A DNA stretch of 64,000 bases, from NCBI GenBank assembly GCA_024403855.1, contig JAKSRC010000001.1, positions 1 through 64,000 of the forward strand. The letters run 5' to 3'. Position numbers and translations under genes: made by a program. Positions 18,802 to 29,253 of this stretch are shown piece by piece; position 1 is the first letter of the stretch, and every line of letters starts with the position of its first letter. Origin of the DNA: Saccharofermentans sp. (GTDB lineage: Bacteria > Bacillota > Clostridia > Saccharofermentanales > Saccharofermentanaceae). Under the pieces are notes generated by a model. That model made no database searches, was not told the DNA's origin, and saw nothing but the letters and a program-made list of their open reading frames with translations.

Positions 18802-19665
18802 ATGGCGTATCCTTTGATGGAACATCTGATTGGCAATGGTTTTCTTTATTGTGGAAAGTACTACAGAGCCAGTTCTGAATTGACCGAATCTCTCATGAAG
18901 CCGGTAGATGCCAGAATTTACTATGAGACAGTCAGAGTTAAAGACGGTGTCTTTTTATTTGTTGAAGATCATCTGAACAGATTAGTTAATTCTGTTAAGG
19001 GGCTTGAGAATTTTGAAGTTGATACTTCCAAGATCTTATCTGAAGCTTATAGCTTCATTCATATGGACAAAATAACTGATGGTTCAGTCAGAATTGTACT
19101 CACTAAGGAAGTTCTTCTGATTCATCAGGCTGATATTACTTTTCCTACAGATGAGCTGTTTGCGAATGGAATTAATACGAGCATTCTTAATTGGGAGCGT
19201 AAAACTCCTAATCTTAAAATTTTCAGAGGCGATTATAAGACCACTGTTAATGAGAAGTTCAAGCAAGAGAATTCTCACGGACTTCCTTTCGAACTTGTTC
19301 TCACCGATAACGATGGAAAGCTTTACGAAGGATCTATGTCTAATCTTTTCGTTATTCGTGACGGCAAGGTATATTCTGCGCCTGATTCCAAGATTCTTAT
19401 TGGTATTACCAGAAAGAGGGTTATGGCCGCTTTGGAGAATGCAGGAGTTGAACTTGCTATTGGTACTTTCAGACCTGATGAGCTCGATTCTGAGAAGGAT
19501 GCAATATTCGTATCAAGTACGCCTTTTGATATCCTGCCGGTAAGATTCATCGACAATTATGAGTTCAATTCAAGTGATAACGAAGTCTTGAAGATGATTT
19601 CGAAATGTTATAGGGATTATACGGAAGAATATATCGCTGCTTATAAGCATGCTTTTAACGGCTAA
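18802..19665 (+). CDS. class IV aminotransferase (branched-chain/D-amino-acid type)
   Basis: A 287-residue PLP enzyme of fold type IV. GDYKTTVNEKF carries the PLP-binding lysine region, and LYEGSMSNLFVIRDGKVYSA plus ILIGITRKRVM are the conserved class IV blocks. It is shorter than typical IlvE and nearer in size to D-alanine aminotransferase or aminodeoxychorismate lyase, so substrate is left open between branched-chain and D-amino acids. I use the ATG at 18802, with GAGGAG ten bases upstream, rather than an in-frame ATG at 18733 lacking a ribosome binding site. htpG follows 18 bases downstream. Confidence 0.82.
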   Translation: MAYPLMEHLIGNGFLYCGKYYRASSELTESLMKPVDARIYYETVRVKDGVFLFVEDHLNRLVNSVKGLENFEVDTSKILSEAYSFIHMDKITDGSVRIVLTKEVLLIHQADITFPTDELFANGINTSILNWERKTPNLKIFRGDYKTTVNEKFKQENSHGLPFELVLTDNDGKLYEGSMSNLFVIRDGKVYSAPDSKILIGITRKRVMAALENAGVELAIGTFRPDELDSEKDAIFVSSTPFDILPVRFIDNYEFNSSDNEVLKMISKCYRDYTEEYIAAYKHAFNG

Positions 19666-19683
19666 TTTATGGAGGTGGAATAA

Positions 19684-21612
19684 ATGGAGACAAAATCAGG
19701 AAAAGTATCGGTAACTACCGAGAATATTTTTCCGGTTATCAGACAGTGGCTCTACGAAGATAAGGATATCTTTATCAGAGAGCTTGTTTCGAACTGCGCT
19801 GACGCTATCGCAAAGCACAGAAGATTAGCAGAACTCGGTAAGGCTGAGAAGGATGCTGATTCTAAGGCAGATTATTCAATCAGAGTAATCTACGATGACG
19901 ACAACAAGACACTTTCATTCGAAGACAACGGAATCGGTATGTCTGAGAATGAAGTCGAGAAGTATATCAATCAGATTGCTTTTTCCGGTGCTTTGGATTT
20001 TGTAAACAAGTATCAGGAAGAATCTACTGATAAGACAGGTATTATCGGACATTTTGGTTTGGGCTTCTATTCAGCATTCATGGTAGCTGATGAGGTTACT
20101 ATCAATACTAAGAGTTTTATGGAAGATGCTGAAGCAGTTTCCTGGAAGTCAAGTGATGGTATGGATTTTGAGATCGGACCTTCTGATAAGAAGGAAAGAG
20201 GAACCATCATTACTCTTAAGCTTTCTGAAGATGCAGTAAAGATTTTCGATTCTGCTACTATCAGAATGACACTTCGCAAGTATTGCTACTTCGCTCCTGC
20301 TGACATCTATTTTGTAGATACCAAGTCCGACAGACTTCATGAGGAAGCTGAAGAGAAGCGCAAGAAAGAAGCTGAAGAGAAGGGCGAGACATATACACCT
20401 GCTCCGGTTTCTTATGTTCCTGTTAACAATAAGGCACCTCTTTGGACAAAGAAGCCTTCTGAATGCACAGAATCTGAATATAAGCAGTTCTATCATTCCG
20501 TATTTAATGATGGTCGTGATCCTTTGTTCTGGATTCACCTCAATATGGATTATCCTTTCACACTTCAGGGTATTCTTTATTTCCCAAAGACAGACAATAT
20601 CTATCAGTCACTTGAAGGAAGAATCAAAATCTATAATCACCAGATTTTCGTTGCTGATAACATCGAAGAGATCATTCCTGATTTCCTTTTCCTCCTTCAG
20701 GGCTGCCTTGACTGTTCTGATCTTCCTTTGAATGTATCCCGTTCTGCTCTCCAGCAGGATGAATATGTAAAGAAGCTTTCAGGTCACATCATTAAGAAGG
20801 TTTCTGATAAGTTAAATGACCTTTTCAAGAAGCAGAGAGAAGATTTCGAGAAGTACTGGTCTGACATCTCCGTATTTGTTAAGTACGGAATGATGAAGGA
20901 AGAGAAGTTCTATGAGAAAGCTAACGGAATCTGCCTCTTCAAGACAGTTGACGGCAAGTTCAAGACAATCGAAGAACTTACTTCTGAAGAGAAGAAGACA
21001 ATCAGATATACAAACGATCCTAAGGCTCAGGCGGCTTATGTTGAAATGAGCAAGAAGGATGGATTTGATGTCATCGTCATGAGCGAAGAAATCGACAACA
21101 ATTTCATGTCCTTTATGGAAATGAAAAAACCGGATTACAGATTCCAGCGTGTTGATTCTGAGCTTTCCGGTAAGGAATCTGACGAAGAGACAAAGAATAA
21201 ACTCAAGGATTTCTTCAGAGCTGCTGTTGGCAATGACAAGCTTATTGTTTTCGCTCAGGAGATGGGTAAGGATAATCTTCCTGCTCTCATCAGAGAAGCT
21301 GAACATAATAGAAGAATGAAGGAAATGCGTGCTCAGTATGAGAGAATGATGTCAATGAACAATATGACACCTGAGCAGATGGATGAGATGTTCCCTGAGA
21401 CAGAGGAGCTTGTCGTTAATACAGACAGTCCGCTCATCACTAAGCTTCAGGCTCTTGAATCAATGGGCACAAAGAAAGAAGACGCTGATCGCCTGGCTCA
21501 GCATATTTTCGATCAGGCAAAACTGGCACATGGATCTCTTGATAGCGAAGGCCTTGAGAGATTCCTCAAATACAATACTGAATTACTCTCAAAGAGTGCT
21601 GAAAATCTGTAA
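19684..21612 (+). CDS. htpG: molecular chaperone HtpG (Hsp90)
   Basis: A 642-residue cytoplasmic Hsp90. The GHKL ATP-binding N-domain shows ELVSNCADAIAKHRRL, DNGIGMS and GHFGLGFYSAFMVAD; the middle domain includes NVSRSALQQDEYVKKL, and the C-terminal dimerisation domain completes a normal length. A charged linker with EEKRKKEAEEKGE is present between the N and middle domains. The ribosome binding site is GGAGGTGG. It is separated from purL by 24 bases, which is an unusual neighbour but gives a plausible shared transcript. Confidence 0.96.
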   Translation: METKSGKVSVTTENIFPVIRQWLYEDKDIFIRELVSNCADAIAKHRRLAELGKAEKDADSKADYSIRVIYDDDNKTLSFEDNGIGMSENEVEKYINQIAFSGALDFVNKYQEESTDKTGIIGHFGLGFYSAFMVADEVTINTKSFMEDAEAVSWKSSDGMDFEIGPSDKKERGTIITLKLSEDAVKIFDSATIRMTLRKYCYFAPADIYFVDTKSDRLHEEAEEKRKKEAEEKGETYTPAPVSYVPVNNKAPLWTKKPSECTESEYKQFYHSVFNDGRDPLFWIHLNMDYPFTLQGILYFPKTDNIYQSLEGRIKIYNHQIFVADNIEEIIPDFLFLLQGCLDCSDLPLNVSRSALQQDEYVKKLSGHIIKKVSDKLNDLFKKQREDFEKYWSDISVFVKYGMMKEEKFYEKANGICLFKTVDGKFKTIEELTSEEKKTIRYTNDPKAQAAYVEMSKKDGFDVIVMSEEIDNNFMSFMEMKKPDYRFQRVDSELSGKESDEETKNKLKDFFRAAVGNDKLIVFAQEMGKDNLPALIREAEHNRRMKEMRAQYERMMSMNNMTPEQMDEMFPETEELVVNTDSPLITKLQALESMGTKKEDADRLAQHIFDQAKLAHGSLDSEGLERFLKYNTELLSKSAENL

Positions 21613-21636
21613 TTAAATTTCACAAGGAGAGACCTT

Positions 21637-24600
21637 ATGAACGTGAATGATGTAAGACGTGTACTGTCAGAAAAGAAAGAGGGTTTTAACGTTGAAGCCG
21701 GCGGAATCCTCCATGACGTAAAGTACGATTTGAATGTTTCCGGAATCGAGAAGGTTCGCGTAATCAATCGTTACGATGTTTCAGGCGTAACTGATTCAGA
21801 GTTCGAAAATGCGAAGACTGTCGTATTCAGTGAACCTCCGGTAGATATCCTCTATGATGAGACTGTTAATCTGGACGATGCTTCTTATGTCCTCTTTATC
21901 GAATCTCTTCCTGGCCAGTATGACCAGAGAGCAGACTCTGCTGCACAGTGCATCCAATTCATGACTGCTAAAGAAAGACCGATCGTTAAGTGCGCAAAGA
22001 TCGTAGCTTTCTATGGCCCTGTTTCTGACGAAGAAAAGGAGAAGATCAAGCACTTCCTTATTAACCCTGTTGAAGCTCGTGAAGCTTCAAGCGAGAAGCC
22101 TGCTACACTGGTTGATAAGTATGACATTCCTACAACTGTTGCAAGCATCGACGGATTCCTCTCAATGACTGATGAAGATCTTGAAGCTATGAGAAAGACA
22201 ATGGGTCTTGCAATGAGCTTTGCAGATATTAAGTTCGTTCAGGAATTCTTTAATGAACAGGGAAGAGTACCTACAGTTACTGAAATCCGTGTTCTTGATA
22301 CATATTGGTCTGACCACTGCCGTCACACAACATTCCTTACAAACCTTACAGATATCAGATTTAATGGTGACGATGAGCTCACTGAAGAAATCAAGGAAAC
22401 TTACAAGGAATACCTCGCAGACAGAGAAGAAATCTACGGGGACAGAATCGGCAAGAAGCCTGTATGCCTTATGGATATTGCTACTCTTGCTTCAAAGAAG
22501 CTTAAGAGAGACGGAAAGCTCGATGACCTTGATGAGTCTGAAGAAATCAATGCATGCTCTATCAAGATCAGAATCGAAGTAGACGGCAAACCCGAAGATT
22601 ACATCTTCATGTTTAAGAACGAGACACATAACCATCCTACAGAGATCGAACCATTCGGTGGTGCTGCTACATGCTTGGGTGGTGCTATTAGAGACCCTCT
22701 CTCAGGAAGATCTTTCGTATATCAGGCAATGAGAGTTACAGGCGCAGGTGATCCTACAGTTCCTGTTGAACTTACATTGAAGGGCAAGCTTTCACAGAAG
22801 AAGCTCGTTAGAACAGCTGCTGCAGGATATTCTTCTTATGGTAACCAGATTGGTCTTGCAACGGGTCTTGTTGATGAAGTTTACCATCCCGGTTATGTTG
22901 CTAAGAGAATGGAAATCGGTGCCGTAGTTGGTGCTGCTCCTGCTTCAAATATCGTTAGAGAAAGACCTCAGGCTGGTGATATCGTTGTTCTCCTTGGTGG
23001 TAGAACAGGTAGAGACGGTATCGGTGGTGCTACAGGTTCATCTAAGGCTCACGATACTCAGTCAGTTATTACATGTGGTTCTGAAGTTCAGAAGGGTAAT
23101 CCTCCGACAGAAAGAAAGCTTCAGAGACTTTTCAGAAATCCTGACGTTACAAGACTTATCATCAGATGTAATGACTTCGGTGCAGGCGGTGTATCCGTAG
23201 CAATCGGTGAGCTTGCTGAAGGACTTGAGATTAACCTTGATGCAGTTCCTAAGAAGTATGATGGCCTTGATGGAACAGAAATCGCTATTTCCGAGTCACA
23301 GGAGAGAATGGCTGTTGTTGTTCATCCTGTTGATCTTGAGAAGTTCATGGCTGCAGCTGCTAAGGAAAACCTTGAAGCTACAGTTGTTGCTGAAGTTACA
23401 GAAGAGCCTGTAATGAAGATGGTCTGGAACGGCAATACAATCGTTAACCTTCCCAGAAGCTTCATCGATACAAATGGTGCTGCTCAGTATGCTGAAGCTG
23501 ATTGCGCTTCTCACGGCGAAGGCAACTATCTTGATGAACCTTCCAATGGTTTTGTTTCCGGTAACTTTGCTGAGAGCTTGAAGGGTGTCCTCAATTCACT
23601 TGAAGGTGCTTCTAGAAAGGGCCTTATCGAAAGATTCGACTCTTCAATCGGTGCTGCAACAGTTGTATGGCCTTACGGTGGTAAGATGCAGAATTCACCA
23701 GAAGAGGGTATGGCTGCAAAGATTCCTCTTGATCACGGCACAACACATGACTGTTCTGTTATGACTTATGGCTTCGATCCTTATTACACCGAATGGAGCC
23801 CTTATGCTGGTGCTTATCACTCAGTAGTTGAATCTTTGCTTAAGCTCCTTGCTATGGGTGTCGATCCTTTGAAGGCAAGACTCACTTTCCAGGAATACTT
23901 CGAGAGAATGACAGGTTCTGAATCTTGGGGTAAGCCTCTTGCAGCTCTCCTTGGTAGCTACAAGGCTCAGCTTGACTTTGGTACTGCTGCTATCGGTGGT
24001 AAGGACTCTATGTCCGGTACATTTAATGATATTCATGTACCTCCGACGCTCGTAAGCTTCGCAGTTGGTATGACAACAACAGATAAGGTTGTTACTTCAA
24101 CTCTTACTGGTGCTGGCCAGAAGCTTTACCTCATTAAGTGCGCTCGTGATGGTAAGGGTTCATATAAGAAAGATCACGTATTGAGAGTAATCAAGGCTGT
24201 TAAGGAATTGATCTCCAGAGGCGAGATCAAGAATGCTGCAGTTGTTAAGAGCTCAGGCGTAGCAGCAAGAGTTGCTCAGATGTGCTTTGGTAACAAGCTC
24301 GGTTTTGATTTCTCTGATAAGCTTACAGAAGCTGATCTCTTCTCCAAGACTTTGGCTTCCATTATCGTAGCTATCCCTAATGATGCTAATGCAGTTGATA
24401 AGGTTGAGATGGCTGGCGGTAAGTTCATCGGTACAACAAATGATTCCGGTGACTTTACATTCGCAGGTGCAAAGCTTTCCGGTAGCGATGCTTTAGAGGC
24501 TTTCGAAGGCAAACTCGAAAGAATTTTCCCTACAAAGTCCAAGTCTGCAGACATGCCTTTCGCAATCGATGTCTATACAAACGGCAAGATTATTAAGGCT

Positions 24601-25422
24601 GCTCCCGGAACATTAAAGGGTGCAAAGCCGAAGGTAATCATTCCTGTATTCCCTGGAAATAACTGCGAAATCGATTCTGCAAGAGCTTTCGAAAGAGCAG
24701 GTGCTGAAGCTGAGATCTTCGTTATCCGTAACAGAAATCAAAATGATATCAACGAATCTTTCGCTGAACTCGCAGCAAAGATTAAGGAAGCAAACATCAT
24801 GATGATCCCTGGTGGATTCTCCGCTGGTGACGAACCTGAGGGTTCCGGTAAGTTCATTACAGCTTCCTTGAGAAACAGTGGCATCGCAGATGCTATCTCT
24901 GACCTCTTGGAGAACAGAGATGGTTTGATGCTTGGTATCTGCAACGGCTTCCAGGCATTGATCAAGCTTGGTCTTGTACCTTTCGGTAAGATCTGCGATA
25001 TGACACCTGATAGCCCTACGCTTACATTCAACAATATCGGCAGACACCAGAACAAGTATTCAAGAACTATGGTTATGTCCAATAACAGCCCTTGGCTTAC
25101 ACTTACAAAACCCGGCGAGATTTATGAGATCCCGATTTCTCACGGTGAAGGTAAGTTCGCTGCATCTGAAGAACTCGTAAGAAAGCTTGCTGCTAACGGA
25201 CAGATTGCAACATGCTATGTTGATCTTGATGGAAATCCTGCTTCTGACACAATGTTTAACCCTAACGGTTCAATCTGTGCTATCGAAGGTATTCTTTCAC
25301 CTGACGGTCGTGTATTGGGTAAGATGGGTCATACAGAAAGATATGAATCTGATCTTTCAAAGAATATCGTTGGCAACAAGGATCAGAAGATTTTCGAATC
25401 AGGTGTTGCTTACTTCCTGTGA
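21637..25422 (+). CDS. purL: phosphoribosylformylglycinamidine synthase, fused PurL-PurQ
   Basis: A 1261-residue large-type FGAM synthase catalysing the glutamine-dependent fourth step of purine synthesis. The linker/N-domain has TYWSDHCRHTTF, followed by FKNETHNHPTEIEPFGGAAT of the ATP-binding synthetase region. The C-terminal glutaminase begins near residue 990 (KVIIPVFPGNNCEIDSARAF) and has nucleophile C1102 in GICNGFQ and the H1169/E1171 pair in SHGEGKF. No separate purQ or purS is needed. The ribosome binding site is AAGGAGAGA. Its stop lies two bases before the chosen rsmA start. Confidence 0.96.
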   Translation: MNVNDVRRVLSEKKEGFNVEAGGILHDVKYDLNVSGIEKVRVINRYDVSGVTDSEFENAKTVVFSEPPVDILYDETVNLDDASYVLFIESLPGQYDQRADSAAQCIQFMTAKERPIVKCAKIVAFYGPVSDEEKEKIKHFLINPVEAREASSEKPATLVDKYDIPTTVASIDGFLSMTDEDLEAMRKTMGLAMSFADIKFVQEFFNEQGRVPTVTEIRVLDTYWSDHCRHTTFLTNLTDIRFNGDDELTEEIKETYKEYLADREEIYGDRIGKKPVCLMDIATLASKKLKRDGKLDDLDESEEINACSIKIRIEVDGKPEDYIFMFKNETHNHPTEIEPFGGAATCLGGAIRDPLSGRSFVYQAMRVTGAGDPTVPVELTLKGKLSQKKLVRTAAAGYSSYGNQIGLATGLVDEVYHPGYVAKRMEIGAVVGAAPASNIVRERPQAGDIVVLLGGRTGRDGIGGATGSSKAHDTQSVITCGSEVQKGNPPTERKLQRLFRNPDVTRLIIRCNDFGAGGVSVAIGELAEGLEINLDAVPKKYDGLDGTEIAISESQERMAVVVHPVDLEKFMAAAAKENLEATVVAEVTEEPVMKMVWNGNTIVNLPRSFIDTNGAAQYAEADCASHGEGNYLDEPSNGFVSGNFAESLKGVLNSLEGASRKGLIERFDSSIGAATVVWPYGGKMQNSPEEGMAAKIPLDHGTTHDCSVMTYGFDPYYTEWSPYAGAYHSVVESLLKLLAMGVDPLKARLTFQEYFERMTGSESWGKPLAALLGSYKAQLDFGTAAIGGKDSMSGTFNDIHVPPTLVSFAVGMTTTDKVVTSTLTGAGQKLYLIKCARDGKGSYKKDHVLRVIKAVKELISRGEIKNAAVVKSSGVAARVAQMCFGNKLGFDFSDKLTEADLFSKTLASIIVAIPNDANAVDKVEMAGGKFIGTTNDSGDFTFAGAKLSGSDALEAFEGKLERIFPTKSKSADMPFAIDVYTNGKIIKAAPGTLKGAKPKVIIPVFPGNNCEIDSARAFERAGAEAEIFVIRNRNQNDINESFAELAAKIKEANIMMIPGGFSAGDEPEGSGKFITASLRNSGIADAISDLLENRDGLMLGICNGFQALIKLGLVPFGKICDMTPDSPTLTFNNIGRHQNKYSRTMVMSNNSPWLTLTKPGEIYEIPISHGEGKFAASEELVRKLAANGQIATCYVDLDGNPASDTMFNPNGSICAIEGILSPDGRVLGKMGHTERYESDLSKNIVGNKDQKIFESGVAYFL

Positions 25423-25424
25423 TA

Positions 25425-26219
25425 ATGAACAGAGAGATAATTAAAGAATTAATGTCATCAGAAGGAATTCTGCCCCAATCGAAGTTCGGGCAGAATTTCC
25501 TTTGTGATGAGGAAATTATTAATTCTATTGTCAGTCTTTGTGATCTTAAAAGTGAAGACCATGTGCTTGAAATCGGTCCGGGCTTAGGAAGCATTACTTA
25601 TCCGATCAGTCAGCTTACAGATAACCTGACTTGTGTTGAGATAGACAGAGGACTTGCTGCATATCTTACTGAGAATTTAGATGGTGTAAGAATTGTTTGT
25701 GCTGATTTTCTTGACGTTGAAGATCTTGGTACATTTGATGTAGCAGTAAGCAATATACCGTACTATGTAATGACCGACATAATGAAGAAGCTATTTTCAG
25801 ATTTTTCGATTGTCCGCAAGATGGTCTTTATGGTTGAAGATGAAGCTATTGCGAGAATCGATTGCGGTCCCAAAACCAAACAATATGGACCTTTGGCAAT
25901 TCTTTGTAGTCTTTACGGCACATATAAGTACGAATTCAAAGTTCCTCATACAGCATTCGTACCTCAGCCAAGGACAACTTCAGCTGTAATTAGTTTTACC
26001 AGAACGGATTCAGCTGATATCTTAAGTCCTGATTTTGTGAAGTTCGTTAATAGCTGTTTTGCAATGCGAAGGAAATTATTGAAGAAAAATCTTTCGAATA
26101 TTACTTCTTCTGAGAAGTTGATTTCTGCATTCGAAAAGCTCGGTATCGCTGAAACAGCGCGAGCTGAAGAATTGATGCCTGAGACTTTCGTTCAGCTTTA
26201 TAAAACACTGAATGCTTAG
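25425..26219 (+). CDS. rsmA: 16S rRNA dimethyladenosine transferase KsgA/RsmA
   Basis: A 264-residue SAM-dependent enzyme that dimethylates two adenines at the 3' end of 16S rRNA. It has the N-terminal FGQNFLCDEEIINSIV, the SAM motif VLEIGPGLGSIT, and the catalytic SNIPYYV (N-x-P-Y). The ATG at 25425 is preferred; a GTG at 25419 in the same frame would overlap the purL stop. No strong ribosome binding site is seen, so translation may be coupled to purL. The length is slightly short for the family but complete. Confidence 0.95.
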   Translation: MNREIIKELMSSEGILPQSKFGQNFLCDEEIINSIVSLCDLKSEDHVLEIGPGLGSITYPISQLTDNLTCVEIDRGLAAYLTENLDGVRIVCADFLDVEDLGTFDVAVSNIPYYVMTDIMKKLFSDFSIVRKMVFMVEDEAIARIDCGPKTKQYGPLAILCSLYGTYKYEFKVPHTAFVPQPRTTSAVISFTRTDSADILSPDFVKFVNSCFAMRRKLLKKNLSNITSSEKLISAFEKLGIAETARAEELMPETFVQLYKTLNA

Positions 26220-26249
26220 AAATTACCGTAATTAAAGCGTTATAAAAGA

Positions 26250-26272
26250 CTAAAGTAGTTTAGTGTTATAAT
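26250..26272 (+). promoter_or_regulatory. candidate -10 box with flanking palindrome before the ZapA-like gene
   Basis: TATAAT at 26267-26272 lies 35 bases before the ATG. Immediately upstream, ACTAAA-GTAG-TTTAGT at 26250-26265 is a perfect 6-base-arm palindrome sitting where the promoter spacer would be. No good -35 hexamer is seen. The palindrome could be an operator or chance. Confidence 0.4.
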
Positions 26273-26306
26273 TTAATATCTTCTATATATATGCGGAGGT
26301 TTGCAT

Positions 26307-26885
26307 ATGAAAAAATCTAATGCCAGTCTGTTAGGCAAGTATTCTGATGGCTCTTACAAGCGTAAGGGTAAGAAGGATCAACCTGCAATAGTTGAGTATA
26401 AGCAACTATATAAGGGCGAGATTAAAGCCAAGACAGTTACTGAGAAGAAGTATATATCATTAGAAGATAAGATTAAGGCTAGAACTGCTAAGCCTAAGGA
26501 CGAAGATGGAAGTAAGGAAGAGAGCGCACAGATTACGATTGGCGGCGTTCAGTACCTTGTTAGAAGCGGAGATGCCGGCTACGATCATATGATGAAGGTT
26601 GGCAAACTTGCTGATGAAATCTACACAGAGACTAAAGAGAACAACCCATATATCGCTACAAGCAAGACTTTGGTAATGGCGCTTTTCGAAGCTTGCGACC
26701 AGATTATTGCATTGAGAGCTGAGAACAGTTCGTATAAGACTGAACTTACATACTATAAAGTTAAGGCCAATGAATATGCACAGGAGAGAAGAGCTGATAT
26801 CAAGCCTACTCCTATGGAAGAATTAGCTGATAAGGTTAATTCAGGTTTATTTGAACATTTAAAGAAGAATGATGACAAGAAATAA
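26307..26885 (+). CDS. ZapA-like cell-division protein with basic N-terminal extension
   Basis: A 192-residue protein. Residues about 74-170 look like ZapA: AQITIGGVQYLVRSGDAGYDHMM, then a long helix through NNPYIATSKTLVMALFEACDQIIALRAEN, which would form the coiled coil that crosslinks FtsZ filaments. Preceding it are about 73 residues rich in Lys and Gly, apparently unstructured; most ZapA proteins lack such an extension. The GGAGG at 26295-26299 places the start at 26307. The U32 gene begins inside its last 17 bases, a common clostridial neighbourhood. Confidence 0.75.
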   Translation: MKKSNASLLGKYSDGSYKRKGKKDQPAIVEYKQLYKGEIKAKTVTEKKYISLEDKIKARTAKPKDEDGSKEESAQITIGGVQYLVRSGDAGYDHMMKVGKLADEIYTETKENNPYIATSKTLVMALFEACDQIIALRAENSSYKTELTYYKVKANEYAQERRADIKPTPMEELADKVNSGLFEHLKKNDDKK

Positions 26886-29253
26886 TAGAATTGAACTTTT
26901 AGCACCTGCAGGCAATCTTGAGATATTGAAAGTTGCAGTAGATAGCGGTGCTGATTCCGTATATCTCGGATTAAAAGAGTATTCCGCAAGAGCGGGAGCT
27001 GAGAATTTCACACTTGATGACTTAGAGCAGGGTGTGGATTATGCACATCTAAGATCTTCTAAGGTCTTTCTTGCAGTAAATACGCTCATGTCAGATCAGG
27101 AATTCGAAGTCTTCTATCCGACAATTGCAGAAGCTGTAAATATTGGTATTGACGGACTTATTGTTCAGGATCTTGCTGTATTACAGAAGTTAACTGAAGA
27201 TTTTCCAGATGTAACTATCAATTGCAGTACTCAGATGAATATCTATTCTGCAGATGAATTTAAGAAGTTATCTGAACTTGGTGTAAACAGAGTAGTTCTT
27301 CCCAGAGAATTATCATGTGATGAGATTGAGACAAGAACTAAGATTGCTGCTGGTTACGGCATTGAGACTGAAGTTTTTGCACACGGTGCTGTTTGTGTCT
27401 GTGCATCCGGATTGTGCCTTTTCTCTGCAATGAACAGAAGTGGTTCCAGATCAGGTAATCGTGGCTCATGTGCTCAACCCTGCAGAGAAGAATATGGTCT
27501 TTATAATGCCGGTTTAAAGATTAAGGATGGACATCTTTTATCACCTAAAGATAGAGATGTATCCGAATATCTTTCAAGACTTATCTCTAGTGGTGTTAAG
27601 AGCCTTAAGATTGAAGGCAGAATGAGAGATGCCGCTTATGTAAGATCTGCTGTTTATTGCTATAGACGCATGATTGATTCCTACTATGAAGGTAATCTTG
27701 ATAAGGATCTCTTAAAGGAGATTAAATACGATCTTCTCGTAAACTTTAACAGAGGTGGCGCATTTACATCACAGTATTTAAGCGGAAGCAAAGATGATCA
27801 TCTGCTTTCGGGTGAATATCCTGGAAAGTATGGCGTCAGAATTGGCCGCATTAGCCGTTTGGACGCTAAAAATGGTGTTGTATCAGTTGGTGTTAAGAAT
27901 GGTGCATTAGAGCCTCTTAAGGGTGATTATCTGTCTATTCGTGAGAATGCCAGAGAAATCTGTTCATTCCCTGTTGGAAGAACCAATACCGGACTTAATG
28001 GACTTGATGTCAGAGGACTTCACCCTGACATGATAAAGAAGCTTAAGCCCGGCATGGAAGTATTCCTCATGAACCATGAGATCAATATCTCGAAACAGGA
28101 TTTAAGAAGAACACCAATTGAGATTACAGTTACAAACGCTGATTCTGAGATTACTGCAACTGCAAAGGTGGTTGGCGGTATCTCCGGCAATGTTTCTGCT
28201 GAATCAAAGGTCATTGTTCCGACAGATTATGAGGGAAGAGCACTTGATAAGAGCAGAGTAGAAGAACAACTTTCCAAGACATTAGATACTCCATTTACTG
28301 TATCCTCAGTAATTTTCGAAGGTTCTGATGATTTCTACTGTCCTGTTAGTGTTATTAACTATCTGAGACGTGATTTGCTTACAGTATTGGAAGTAAATGT
28401 AGTCAATTCTTTCAAGAAATCTTATGGTATTGATTATGTTGAATCTTCTGAATATTTCGGCGATCAGGAAGGCGAGCCCGGATCTTTAAAGAATATGTAT
28501 ACATATCCTTTATTAAGACTTAATGAGGATATTCTTGAAGAGGGAGCAGATATTTATGCTTTCTCCGTATATGATCTTTCTGATCCTGATATCTACAAGA
28601 TCGCTATTGATTTTGTAAAAGATCAGGGTGCTGAATTAGTATTAATGATTCCTGACTTCCATCACGATAAGATCAACAAGATTATCGATTATGTAATATC
28701 ACTTCTTAAGGTTGATTTGGGTGATGCTTTTACAGCAGTTATGACATCCAGACTCTTTACTGACAGGAAATTCTTAAAAGATGATATTAAGCTTTATGCT
28801 TCAGCAGGAACTAATATCTATAGTGCTAATTCTCTTATTAGTGCATTCAAATATGCTGATGCTGTAATGCCTTCATATGAAATCTCTCCTGATGTTCTTG
28901 TTCAGAATTTAAGACAGTACTCTGAATCCTGTGATATGAGCGAAAATCATCCGAAGGTGATTGTTCACACGGAAGGACTTATTCCTTGGATGCAGTCAGA
29001 TTTTTGTGCTGCAGGCAGAAATCAGAAGCCTTGTACATTCTGTAAGAATAATGCTTTCTACGGTATGAAGGCTAAGAGAGATTCCGATGGTTCTGAACTT
29101 GTAGTTATTCCTCATCCTCTTGATTGTTCTTCTTCAATTTACGGAAGAGCTAAAAATCCGGTTGATGTTGAATTTGCTGATGCTATTGCGGATATGGGTT
29201 TTGACGTAATCTGCAATTACACAATTTTGCCCGGAGGTTCTATCGATGGCTGA
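26869..29253 (+). CDS. U32 family protein with DUF3656 domain (RlhA/TrhP-like)
   Basis: A 794-residue protein. The U32 block VFAHGAVCVCASGLCLFSAM followed by RSGNRGSCAQPCREEY holds the conserved cysteines, and SLKIEGRMRDAAYV follows. The downstream DUF3656 region and the C-terminal part make it full length. Originally called peptidases, characterised relatives (E. coli RlhA, TrhP) act in prephenate-dependent hydroxylation of rRNA or tRNA, so RNA modification is the better expectation than collagenase activity; this is inference. It overlaps the ZapA-like gene by 17 bases and dut by 8. Confidence 0.88.
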   Translation: MMTRNNRIELLAPAGNLEILKVAVDSGADSVYLGLKEYSARAGAENFTLDDLEQGVDYAHLRSSKVFLAVNTLMSDQEFEVFYPTIAEAVNIGIDGLIVQDLAVLQKLTEDFPDVTINCSTQMNIYSADEFKKLSELGVNRVVLPRELSCDEIETRTKIAAGYGIETEVFAHGAVCVCASGLCLFSAMNRSGSRSGNRGSCAQPCREEYGLYNAGLKIKDGHLLSPKDRDVSEYLSRLISSGVKSLKIEGRMRDAAYVRSAVYCYRRMIDSYYEGNLDKDLLKEIKYDLLVNFNRGGAFTSQYLSGSKDDHLLSGEYPGKYGVRIGRISRLDAKNGVVSVGVKNGALEPLKGDYLSIRENAREICSFPVGRTNTGLNGLDVRGLHPDMIKKLKPGMEVFLMNHEINISKQDLRRTPIEITVTNADSEITATAKVVGGISGNVSAESKVIVPTDYEGRALDKSRVEEQLSKTLDTPFTVSSVIFEGSDDFYCPVSVINYLRRDLLTVLEVNVVNSFKKSYGIDYVESSEYFGDQEGEPGSLKNMYTYPLLRLNEDILEEGADIYAFSVYDLSDPDIYKIAIDFVKDQGAELVLMIPDFHHDKINKIIDYVISLLKVDLGDAFTAVMTSRLFTDRKFLKDDIKLYASAGTNIYSANSLISAFKYADAVMPSYEISPDVLVQNLRQYSESCDMSENHPKVIVHTEGLIPWMQSDFCAAGRNQKPCTFCKNNAFYGMKAKRDSDGSELVVIPHPLDCSSSIYGRAKNPVDVEFADAIADMGFDVICNYTILPGGSIDG

